Shown here: positions 50,121 through 58,424 of the stretch, in pieces
Layout of the letters: each line of letters opens with the position of its first letter
How positions within the stretch are numbered: the stretch's first letter is position 1
Assembly: GCF_004519305.1 (NCBI RefSeq)
Contig: NZ_SOZA01000009.1
Location: 62,001 to 126,000 of the forward strand
Length of the DNA stretch: 64,000 nt
DNA from: Pseudomonas sp. RIT623
GTDB lineage: Bacteria > Pseudomonadota > Gammaproteobacteria > Pseudomonadales > Pseudomonadaceae
Direction: 5' to 3'
Program-made: the position numbers and the translations under genes
Notes under the pieces: model-generated
What the model was told of the DNA's origin: nothing
The model's input: the letters and a program-made list of their open reading frames with translations, nothing else
Database searches by the model: none

Positions 50121-53100
50121 TTACACCGTATCCACCTTCAACGAATGGTCATTGAGCATGCCGTTGATGATGGTCGCGGTGTCATGCCCTGCCGCGATCA
50201 GCCCGCCTGCCCCGGCCGACACCCCGTAATGCTGCGCCAGGTCCACCCCGGCCAGGTCGATGGTCTGGGTCGGCGCCGCGCCAGCGACGCTGCTGACCTC
50301 GATGGTCGACACCACATTGGTGCCGGTGCCACTGACCCTGAAGTGCAGGTAGTCGTCCAGCGAGGCGCTAGTGGCGTTCTCGCCCTGTAGCAATTGCGAC
50401 AGGTCCAGGCGATCGCTGCCTGGGGTGAAATCGGTCACGGTGTCATGCCCGGTTTCGCCCTTCTGCCAGACAAAGCTGTCGTTGCCACTGCCACCGCTCA
50501 GGGTGTCGTTGCCCGGCCCGCCAATCAGGATGTCGTTGCCGGCACCGCCCTTGAGCACATCGTTGCCCGCGCCGCCGTTGAGCAGGTTGTCTGCGTCATT
50601 GCCGGTCAAGGTGTCGTTGTAGTCCGAGCCGATCAGGTTCTCGATACCGCTGAGGGTGTCCAGCCCGGCGCCGACGGTGTTCTGCTGCCCGACATGGCCA
50701 AGGTCCACGGTCACGCCGGCGGTGGCCTTGGCGTAGCTGGCAGTGTCATTGCCGGCTCCACCGTCGAGCAGGTCGTTGCCAGGCCCACCGATCAGCAGGT
50801 CGTCGCCATCACCACCGTGCAGGCTGTTGTTGCCCGCCCCCGCCACCAGCACATCGTTGCCGGCACCACCGTTGAGCGTGGTATCGCCGGCCCCGGCCAG
50901 CAGTACATCGTCACCGCCGGTGCCGGTAAGGGTGTTGCCGGCCTGGTAAGTGATATCCACCGCTGCGCTGCCATAGCCGCCATGGTTGTCGCTGACGGTG
51001 TAGCTGCCGTGATAATCCTCGTTGCTGGCATTGCTGTAGTCCACCACCAGGCTCAGCTTGTAGTTCTCGGCAGCCTTGCTGTTGCCGGCGGCGTTCTCGG
51101 TATTGATCACATGGATGCTGTACACCCCGTCATGGGTGGCCGTGAAGTTGCCGCCATCGGCGATGGTCTGGTAGCTGCCGCTGGCATCCTTCCATTCCAT
51201 CAGCAGGTTGCCCGCGGGACGGTCATGGTCGAGGGTGAGGGTTTCGCCCTTGCGCAGAGTCACCGTCAGGGTGTCCTCGTCGTTGGCATTGGCGGTGCTG
51301 ATCGAGCCCAGGTAACCAGCCACCACCAAGGCTGCGGTCATGCTGCCGTTGAGGCTGGTGAACTCGCTGCGGGCCAGGTCGCGCAACTGGTTCTCGGCCT
51401 TGTTGGCGGTGGCGTCGAACTTGATGGTCTGCGCCTGGGTGCCCGCCGTGAAGCCTGCGCCCTTGTCGGCGAAGTTGGTATTGAAGGTGGTCGGCGCGGC
51501 ACTCAGGGTATCGTGGTCCGGGTCACGGTCATTGGCCAGCAGCGCCTCTGCCGGCACTGTCAGGGTGGCGCCCTTGATATTGGTGATGATGTGGTCGGCA
51601 CCGGCGATCGGCGCGCCATTGCTGTTGATGTTGACCGTCAGGCTGGCGCTGCGGGTATCGCCGTCGTTGTCGCTGGCGGTGAAGCCGAACTTCTCCACCT
51701 GGCCGCTGCCGTTGTCCTTCGGTGGCGTGTAGGTGAACTCGCCGTTGTCCATGTTCACCACCAGGGTGCCGCCCAGGCCGGTCTTGATGCTCAGGCTGTT
51801 GCTCACGGTGTCGAAGGTGGCCTTGTCCGCGCCGCCACTGGCCGCGTAACCGCCCTGCCCAGCATTGGCCTTCGGATCGTAGGTGTAGGTGGTGCCATCG
51901 ACCAGCAGCGCCTTGATGAAGCCGCCATCAGCCCCGAAATCGCCGCCGCTCATGAGGCTGCCGGTAATCGGCGCGCCCTGTACCGTGCCGGAGAGCACAG
52001 CGCCGAGCTGGCTGAGGTCGGTGACCACTACCGAGTTGGTATCGGTATGGCTGCTGCCGTCGTAGGCCAGCGGATTGAGGTTGCCCTCGTTGACCCCGCT
52101 GCCCATGCCGATGGCGTAGGACTTGATGCCGTTGCTGTCGAGGAAGGATTCCCAGGCGGCTTCCCGTGGAGCGGTCATGGCATGACCATTGGTGGGCTCA
52201 CCGTCGGAGAAGAAGTAGCTGATGTTCTGCGCGCCCACCAGCTTGCCGGTGGTGGCGAAGGCTTCCTGGGCCTTGGTCGCCGCCGAATCGTAGTAGGTCG
52301 AGCCACCTGGGCTGAGCCCGGCGATCAGGTTCTTGGCCTCGCCGATCGTGACCCACACCGGGGTCTGCACCTGCGCACCGGTGCCGAAGGTGACGATCTG
52401 CACCTTTATGTCGCCCATCTCGTCGTACTTGTCGAGCAAGGCATTGATCGCCTGCTTGGCCAGTTCCAGGCGGGTCAGCCCCGGCACGCCGGAGCTTGCC
52501 GCCATGCTGCTGGACACATCCACCACCAGCAGGATGTTCGAGTCCACCTGGCCGGGCGTGATGCTGCGTACCGCGCACTGCACCGTCGGCACATCGTCGA
52601 CGATATTGATGGCGATGGTGCTGGTGACATTGTTGCCCAAGGCGTCGGTAGCCTTGTAGATAAAGTACTCGTTGACCGTGTTGGCGCCGTCGTTGGCCCC
52701 CCCCGGGGTCTTCGGCGCCGAGGTCAGGGTGTAGGTGTAGGAACCGTCGGCATTGAGCTGGATCTGCCCGTACTGGCCCACGGCATTGCCGACCAGGCTG
52801 TAGGTCAGCGCGCCAACGCCGCCCTGGACCGAACCGACCAGGCTGCCGGAGGCCGTCTCGCCAGTGGAGCCCGGGTCGCTGCCAGTGACGGTGCCGGCGG
52901 CCAGGTCATTGCCGTCCTTGTGCAGGTCCAGGGCTTTTTCATACACGGTGACGTCGTTGTCCTCGCACGCCACCAGCTTGCTGTCCTGCACATTGATGCG
53001 AATGGTCGTGGTGCTCTCGTCGCCGTCGGCGTCACGGATGGTGTAGACGAAGCTGTCGGTCGCGCCGGCGGCCGGCACGCTGTCGGGGTTGGCGTGGTAG

Positions 53101-56100
53101 GTGGCGTTGCCCTGGCTGTCCAGGGTCAGGTAGCCGTACTGGCCGACGATGGTGTCGCCGACATGGCCGATGGCCGAGGTCGAGGTGTCGGAGCCGGCAC
53201 GCACACCGACCACGTACTGCCCATCGGCTCGCACATCGGCGCCGACCACATCGTTGTCCAGCACGTTGCCGCTGACACTGGCGCCCTCCTTGACCGAAGC
53301 CACGTCGCAATGGGCCTTGGGCACGTCGTCGACGATGCTGACCACGATGGTGCTGGTGGTGGTATTGCCGAGCGAATCCTTGACCTGGTAAGTGAAGCTC
53401 TCGGTGACCACGTTCGGGCCATCGTTGATGTGGTTGGGCGAGTTCGGCGCCGAGGTCAGGGTGTAGGTGTAGCTACCATCGCTGTTCAACTGGATCTGGC
53501 CATACTGGCCGCTGGCATTGCCGACCAGGGTGAAGGTCAAGGCACCGATACCGCCGCTGACCGAGCCTGCCAGCGAACCGCTGGTGGTTTCCGTGGTGGC
53601 GTGCGGGTCGCTGCCGGTGACGTTGCCTGCAGCCAGGTCGTTGCCGTCCTTGGTCAGGTCCAGGGCTTTCTCGTAGACCTTGGCCGTGTCATCCGGGCAG
53701 GCCACCAGCGAAATGTCGTGCACATCGATGGTGATGGTGGTGGTGCTCTCGTCGCCATCGGCATCGCGGATGGTGTAGACGAACACGTCCATGGCACCGG
53801 CTGGCGCCACCGCATTGGGGTTGGCGTGGTAGGTGGCATTGCCCTGGGCGTCGAGCGTCAGGTAGCCATATTGCCCCGCCACGTTGCTGCCCAGCTGGCC
53901 GATGGCCGAGGTCGAGGTGTCGCTGCCTGCGCGCACGCCGACCACATACTGCCCGTCGGCACGCACATCGGCGCCGGTCACATCGTTGACCAGCACATTG
54001 CCGCTGACCGTGCCGCCTTCGTAGACATTGGCGAAATCGCTATGGGCCTTGGGCACGTCGTCGACGATGCTGACCACGATGGTGCTGGTGGTGGTGTTGC
54101 CGAGCGAATCCTTGACCTGGTAGGTGAAGCTCTCGGTGACCACGTTCGGGCCGTCGTTGACGTGATTCGGCGAGTTCGGCGCGGAGGTCAAGGTGTAGGT
54201 GTAGGTACCATCCGTATTGAGCTGGATCTGGCCATACTGGCCGGTGGCGTTACCGACCAAGGTGAAGGTCAGCCCGCCCACGCCACCGCTGACGGAACTG
54301 GCCAACGAACCGCTGGCCGTCTCGCCGGTGGAGCCCGGTTCACTGCCGGTAACATTGCCGCCTGCCAGGTCGTTGCCATCCTTGTTCAGGTCAAGCGCTT
54401 TCTCGTAGACCGTGACCTCGCTGTCAGGCCCGGCGATCAGCGAGCAATCGCGCACGTCGATGGTAATGGTGGTGGTGCTTTCGTCGCCGTCACTGTCACG
54501 CACGGTATAGACGAAGACATCCGTGGCGCCCGCCGGCGCCACGGCATTGGGGTTGGCGTGGTAGGTGGCGTTGCCTTGGGCATCGAGGGTCAGGTAGCCG
54601 TACTGGCCCTGGACCGGATCGCCCAATTGGCCACTGGCCGATGTCGAGGTATCGGAGCCGGCTCGCACACCCACCACGTAGCGACCATCGGCCCGTACGT
54701 CCGCGCCGGACGTATCGTTGTCGAGCACGTTGCCGCTGACCGTGCCGCCTTCGACGACACTGGCCGCATCGGGATTGGCCTTGGGCAGGTCGTCGATGAT
54801 GTTCACGTCCAGCGAACCAGTGGCCGTGCTGCCATCGGTGTCCGTGGCGGTGACGGTGAAATGCTCGGACAGGCTGTTGGCGCCGTCGCCGTTGGCGTGG
54901 CTCTCGTTGTCCAGCAAGGTGTAGCTGTAGCTGATCACCCCCGTGGCCGGGTTGTAACCGGTGATGGTCAGGGTGTTGCCCAGCGCCGTGGTGATCGACT
55001 GCGGGAAACTTGCCGCCACGCCGCCGCTGACCACGGTGATGCCGCCGACGCTCAAGGTCTGCAGGCCATCGGGCGCCGCCACCGTGAAGGTGCCGCTCTG
55101 CGTCAGCGCAGCGGGATTGGGCGCACTGCCGTCGGCCAGGTTCTTCTCGTAGACGGTCAGCTCGCCGCCATTGACATCCAGGCCGCCGAGGGTCACCGGG
55201 TCATCGAGGTTGCTGACGTTGAGGGTCAGGGTCGCGGTGCTGGTGTCGCCGTCGGCGTCTTTCAGGGTGTAGGTGAAGTTCTCCACCCCACTGCCGCCAC
55301 CGTGCAGGTTCTTGAAGTCCGGATCGTTGGTATTGAGGGTGTAGGTGTAGGAACCATCCGCCGCCAGCACCAGGGTGCCGTAGGTGCCGACGAAGGTACC
55401 GGCCACCACCGGGCCGCTGGGGATGCGGTCCGCGCCCTGGATATCGTTGGTCAGCACATTGCCGCTGAGTTCCAGATGCTGCTCGGTGGCGGTGCTGGCA
55501 TTGCTGTCGTTCACGGCGCGTGGCACGTCGTCACGAACGATTACGTCCAGCGTGCCACTGGCCACATCGCCATCAGTGTCGCTGACCAGTACCGGGAACT
55601 GCTCGCCCAGCGTATTGCTCCCGGCACCGTCCGGATGATGTTCCGCGCCGGTCAGGGTGTAGCTGTAGCTCACCACGCCCGTGGCCGGGTTGTAGCCCGT
55701 GATGGTCAGCACATTGCCGAGCCCGGTGACGATGGACTGGCCGACGCCGGTCACCACGCCCGCGGTGACCACATTGATGCCACCGACACTGAGGTTGAAC
55801 ACGCCATCGGCGGCAACCACCGTGAAGCTGCCCGACTGGGTCAAGGCCGCAGGATTGCTGGCCGAGCCCTGGGGCAGGTGCGCCTCGTCCAGGATCAACT
55901 CGGCAGGGCTGACCTCCAGGCCGGTGAGGCTGACCGGGTTGTCCGCGGGTGGCGTAGTGGCCGGCACAGGTGCGTCGTCATTGCCATCGAGGCCACCGAG
56001 TTCGAGATTGGCCAGCAAAGGGAAGCCGTTGAAGCCCGCCGTGGGGAAACCAATGGTGGGATCCACCCGGCCGGCCACCTCGGTCAGTATCACGAAACTG

Positions 56101-56492
56101 TGGCCGCCACCGAGCGCACCCGCCACGCCACCAGGGTTGCCGCCCGCCGCGGTCGCTTCGGCTTCCTGCGTGGGGTCGGCGCCTGCGGCAATGGCTTTTT
56201 GCAGTTGCTCGACGTCACTGAGCTGGGCGTTGCTGGGCTGCGCGTCCGGCGCTTGTACATGAGGAGCGCGATCGGCCAGCAGGTCGGGGGTCATCTCCAG
56301 GCTGCTGCCACGGCCCAGGGTCAGTTCGGCACCGTTTTGCAAGCGCACCGCCACCGCGCCCTCGCTCCCGGTTTCCAACTGCTCGCCGGCGAACAGGCGA
56401 TCCCCTTCCACCAACAGACGGCGATGACCGTCATCGCCCACCGCGAATACCTGGCCGACTACCTTGCCGACCACACCGACTAATTTAGCCAT
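50121..56492 (-). CDS. Giant RTX adhesin, LapA/MapA class, type I-secreted
   Basis: 2,123-aa surface adhesin. Residues 1-110 form a retention module (MAKLVGVVGKVVGQVFAVGD...) with a LapG-type TAAG site at 114-117. An Ig/cadherin-like region follows, with repeats sharing ALTQSG and GYNPATGV motifs, then three exact 244-aa repeats (about 571-1303). Next is a von Willebrand A domain with MIDAS DVSSSM at 1325-1330, then RTX nonapeptides (GGAGNDVL type, about 1856-2001) and an aliphatic C-terminal type I secretion signal. By analogy with LapA, the retention module plugs the outer-membrane TolC pore until LapG cuts it; LapD and LapG are not in this window. Start 56492 follows GGGAGG. Divergent from its export genes. 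Confidence 0.92.
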   Translation of the reverse strand: MAKLVGVVGKVVGQVFAVGDDGHRRLLVEGDRLFAGEQLETGSEGAVAVRLQNGAELTLGRGSSLEMTPDLLADRAPHVQAPDAQPSNAQLSDVEQLQKAIAAGADPTQEAEATAAGGNPGGVAGALGGGHSFVILTEVAGRVDPTIGFPTAGFNGFPLLANLELGGLDGNDDAPVPATTPPADNPVSLTGLEVSPAELILDEAHLPQGSASNPAALTQSGSFTVVAADGVFNLSVGGINVVTAGVVTGVGQSIVTGLGNVLTITGYNPATGVVSYSYTLTGAEHHPDGAGSNTLGEQFPVLVSDTDGDVASGTLDVIVRDDVPRAVNDSNASTATEQHLELSGNVLTNDIQGADRIPSGPVVAGTFVGTYGTLVLAADGSYTYTLNTNDPDFKNLHGGGSGVENFTYTLKDADGDTSTATLTLNVSNLDDPVTLGGLDVNGGELTVYEKNLADGSAPNPAALTQSGTFTVAAPDGLQTLSVGGITVVSGGVAASFPQSITTALGNTLTITGYNPATGVISYSYTLLDNESHANGDGANSLSEHFTVTATDTDGSTATGSLDVNIIDDLPKANPDAASVVEGGTVSGNVLDNDTSGADVRADGRYVVGVRAGSDTSTSASGQLGDPVQGQYGYLTLDAQGNATYHANPNAVAPAGATDVFVYTVRDSDGDESTTTITIDVRDCSLIAGPDSEVTVYEKALDLNKDGNDLAGGNVTGSEPGSTGETASGSLASSVSGGVGGLTFTLVGNATGQYGQIQLNTDGTYTYTLTSAPNSPNHVNDGPNVVTESFTYQVKDSLGNTTTSTIVVSIVDDVPKAHSDFANVYEGGTVSGNVLVNDVTGADVRADGQYVVGVRAGSDTSTSAIGQLGSNVAGQYGYLTLDAQGNATYHANPNAVAPAGAMDVFVYTIRDADGDESTTTITIDVHDISLVACPDDTAKVYEKALDLTKDGNDLAAGNVTGSDPHATTETTSGSLAGSVSGGIGALTFTLVGNASGQYGQIQLNSDGSYTYTLTSAPNSPNHINDGPNVVTESFTYQVKDSLGNTTTSTIVVSIVDDVPKAHCDVASVKEGASVSGNVLDNDVVGADVRADGQYVVGVRAGSDTSTSAIGHVGDTIVGQYGYLTLDSQGNATYHANPDSVPAAGATDSFVYTIRDADGDESTTTIRINVQDSKLVACEDNDVTVYEKALDLHKDGNDLAAGTVTGSDPGSTGETASGSLVGSVQGGVGALTYSLVGNAVGQYGQIQLNADGSYTYTLTSAPKTPGGANDGANTVNEYFIYKATDALGNNVTSTIAINIVDDVPTVQCAVRSITPGQVDSNILLVVDVSSSMAASSGVPGLTRLELAKQAINALLDKYDEMGDIKVQIVTFGTGAQVQTPVWVTIGEAKNLIAGLSPGGSTYYDSAATKAQEAFATTGKLVGAQNISYFFSDGEPTNGHAMTAPREAAWESFLDSNGIKSYAIGMGSGVNEGNLNPLAYDGSSHTDTNSVVVTDLSQLGAVLSGTVQGAPITGSLMSGGDFGADGGFIKALLVDGTTYTYDPKANAGQGGYAASGGADKATFDTVSNSLSIKTGLGGTLVVNMDNGEFTYTPPKDNGSGQVEKFGFTASDNDGDTRSASLTVNINSNGAPIAGADHIITNIKGATLTVPAEALLANDRDPDHDTLSAAPTTFNTNFADKGAGFTAGTQAQTIKFDATANKAENQLRDLARSEFTSLNGSMTAALVVAGYLGSISTANANDEDTLTVTLRKGETLTLDHDRPAGNLLMEWKDASGSYQTIADGGNFTATHDGVYSIHVINTENAAGNSKAAENYKLSLVVDYSNASNEDYHGSYTVSDNHGGYGSAAVDITYQAGNTLTGTGGDDVLLAGAGDTTLNGGAGNDVLVAGAGNNSLHGGDGDDLLIGGPGNDLLDGGAGNDTASYAKATAGVTVDLGHVGQQNTVGAGLDTLSGIENLIGSDYNDTLTGNDADNLLNGGAGNDVLKGGAGNDILIGGPGNDTLSGGSGNDSFVWQKGETGHDTVTDFTPGSDRLDLSQLLQGENATSASLDDYLHFRVSGTGTNVVSTIEVSSVAGAAPTQTIDLAGVDLAQHYGVSAGAGGLIAAGHDTATIINGMLNDHSLKVDTV
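52585..54780 (-). repeat. Three tandem 732-bp repeats inside the adhesin
   Basis: The segment encoding the VDD(V/L)PK junction recurs at 54781, 54049, 53317 and 52585, so three consecutive units span exactly 732 bp (244 codons) each. Each unit holds EGG(T/S)VSGNVL, ADVRADG(Q/R)YVVGVRAGSD, YGYLTLD(A/S)QGNATYHANP, VYEKALDL and YGQIQLN(T/S/A)DG. Long stretches are nearly identical between units 1 and 2; the second half of unit 3 has diverged. Confidence 0.95.
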
Positions 56493-56982
56493 GAGCGTAC
56501 GCCTCCCCTGCCGATGGGCTTTTCGCAGATCAAGGCGTGCCGGGTAATGTGCGCAAGGTTCCGAGTGCCATGGTTGTTGGAACCGTTGCTGTCACGCTCG
56601 TGAGAAACCACGCTCCCTGTGACGACTGCCGCGATAGTGGACGGGGCGAATGGCCATTATTGAGTGCCATTTTTTTGTCGCCAAATTCCGCTTTCGCCTT
56701 CCTCCCCTGTCTCCTTAGCTGCAAAAAATCTGGAACTTTCACCAAGGCCCGAAAATCGCCTGTCCCAGCCAATTCCCGTAACCACCTGAATGAAACAATG
56801 TCGCGGATTCCTTAGATCGCATAAGTTTTTTTTCGCATATAACTTATGAAAAAATCTTCTTAGCTCGCCCGGTAAATGTTCTTAGCTCTGTTGTTACAAA
56901 CCTGAAACGGTTTGATTCTAATTTTTCGTCATTTTTTTGGCGAATCAGCAGGACATTATTCAAGACCAGGGAGATGTACCCC
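56493..56982. promoter_or_regulatory. Divergent control region of adhesin and its secretion operon
   Basis: 490 bp, markedly AT-rich between about 56815 and 56945. An 8-bp inverted repeat, CATAAGTT / AACTTATG, separated by 13 bases lies at 56820-56848. Homopolymer T tracts and low GC suggest a bend or a site for MvaT-type silencers. No ORF with a ribosome site was found, and I could not fix promoter elements. Confidence 0.5.
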
Positions 56983-58356
56983 ATGCGCGCTTTAACCCCC
57001 ATCACCAGTGCGATTTTGTTGGCCATGGCGTGTGCCAACAGTCAGGCGATGTCGATTACCGAGGCTGTCCAGAACGCCGTGGACCAGCATCCCGAGATCA
57101 GCGCCAGCCGCAACAGCAGGCTGTCGGCCGACGAGGATGTGAAGTTCGCCCGCGGGGGGTACTACCCAACCGTCGATCTGGTAGCAGGCTACGGCCGGCA
57201 ACGTTCGGACAACACCAACACCCGCGGCTTCAACCCGGACAACACGCGTAACCACAACAAGGAAACGCTCAACTACACCCAATCGGAACTGCGTCTGCGG
57301 CAGATGCTGTTCGACGGCTTCAATACCTCCAACGAGGTCGCCCGCACCGAAGCGGTGGCCACCTCGCGCGCCTACTACACCCAGGCCACCGCCGAGAGCA
57401 TCGCCCTGCGTGCCATCGAGGTCTACCTCGAGGTGCTCAAGCGCCGTGAACTGGTAACCCTGGCCAAGAACAACCTGCAGGCCCACCTGCGGGTCAACGA
57501 CCAGATCGGCCTGCGCAGCGAACGCGGTGTGGGCAGCAACGCCGACCTCGACCAGTCCCGTGCCCGTCGCGCCCTGGCCGAAAACAACCTGGACACCGCC
57601 GAGGTCGACCTGGCCGACGCCGAGGCCAACTTCTACAGCGTAGTCGGGCGCCTGCCCGACGAGCTGGAAACACCCGTCACGATCAAGGGCGAAGTGCCGG
57701 GCGACCTGCTCAATGCCCGCCAGGGCATGCTGGAGAACAACCCCTACCTTAAGTCGGCGCAGGCTGACGTGCGCTCCGCCGAGCAACAGTACGAAGTGGC
57801 CAAGTCGCCCTTCTACCCGCGGCTGGACGCGGTGCTGGCCACCGGTGCCAACAACAACCTCGGCGGCCAGAAGGGGCACGACAACAATGACTGGCAGGCC
57901 GGCGTAGAGCTCAGCTACAACCTGTTCCGCGGCGGCAGCGACAAGGCCCGCCTGCAGTCGGACGCGCACAAGATCAACCAGGCGATGGACATCCGCAACA
58001 ACGCCCTGCGCGAGCTGAACGAAAACCTCAGCCTGGCCTGGAACGCGATGAACAACGCCCGCAAGCAGACCCCGAGCGCCCGCGAGTACGCCGAGACCAC
58101 CCAGCGCGTGCGTGCCGCCTACCAGGACCAGTTCGGCCTGGGCCAGCGCACCCTGCTCGACCTGCTCGACAGCGAGAACGAGCTGTACAACGCCAACCGT
58201 CGCTACACCGAGGTGCGCTATACCGAAGAGTTCTCCATGTACCGGGTGCTGGCGACCATGGGCGAGCTGCTGAGCAAGCAGCGTATCTCGCTGCCGCCGG
58301 AAGCCATCGCCAAGACCGAAGTACGCAACGAGGCGAAATTGCCTGACATGCGTTAG
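56983..58356 (+). CDS. TolC-family outer-membrane export protein (LapE/AggA-like)
   Basis: 457-aa outer-membrane efflux protein of the type I secretion class. Signal peptide MRALTPITSAILLAMACANS, then TolC repeats: ITEAVQNAVDQHPEI, ARGGYYPTVDLVAGYG, KSPFYPRLDAVLATGANNN and QFGLGQRTLLDLLDSENELY. The start is ATG 56983, because GGGAG lies 9 bp before it but touches the in-frame ATG at 56974. It would form the pore in which the adhesin's retention module is held. Confidence 0.9.
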   Translation: MRALTPITSAILLAMACANSQAMSITEAVQNAVDQHPEISASRNSRLSADEDVKFARGGYYPTVDLVAGYGRQRSDNTNTRGFNPDNTRNHNKETLNYTQSELRLRQMLFDGFNTSNEVARTEAVATSRAYYTQATAESIALRAIEVYLEVLKRRELVTLAKNNLQAHLRVNDQIGLRSERGVGSNADLDQSRARRALAENNLDTAEVDLADAEANFYSVVGRLPDELETPVTIKGEVPGDLLNARQGMLENNPYLKSAQADVRSAEQQYEVAKSPFYPRLDAVLATGANNNLGGQKGHDNNDWQAGVELSYNLFRGGSDKARLQSDAHKINQAMDIRNNALRELNENLSLAWNAMNNARKQTPSAREYAETTQRVRAAYQDQFGLGQRTLLDLLDSENELYNANRRYTEVRYTEEFSMYRVLATMGELLSKQRISLPPEAIAKTEVRNEAKLPDMR

Positions 58357-58424
58357 GTTCTGACGAGACAAGGGACTTTTCGCCAGCGCCCATTTCCCGT
58401 CCACCGCGGCAGGAGTAGGCCATC

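Noticed and set aside
50394..56483. Open frame of about 2,029 codons on the plus strand opposite the adhesin
   Set aside because: Antisense shadow of the GC-rich, repetitive adhesin. It has no signal peptide, no domain logic and composition dominated by Gly, Val and Ala; the minus strand encodes clear retention, vWFA and RTX motifs.
56493..56560. Sigma54 promoter for the adhesin
   Set aside because: A GCAG...CGTGCC pair exists, but its spacing is three bases too long for a -24/-12 element.
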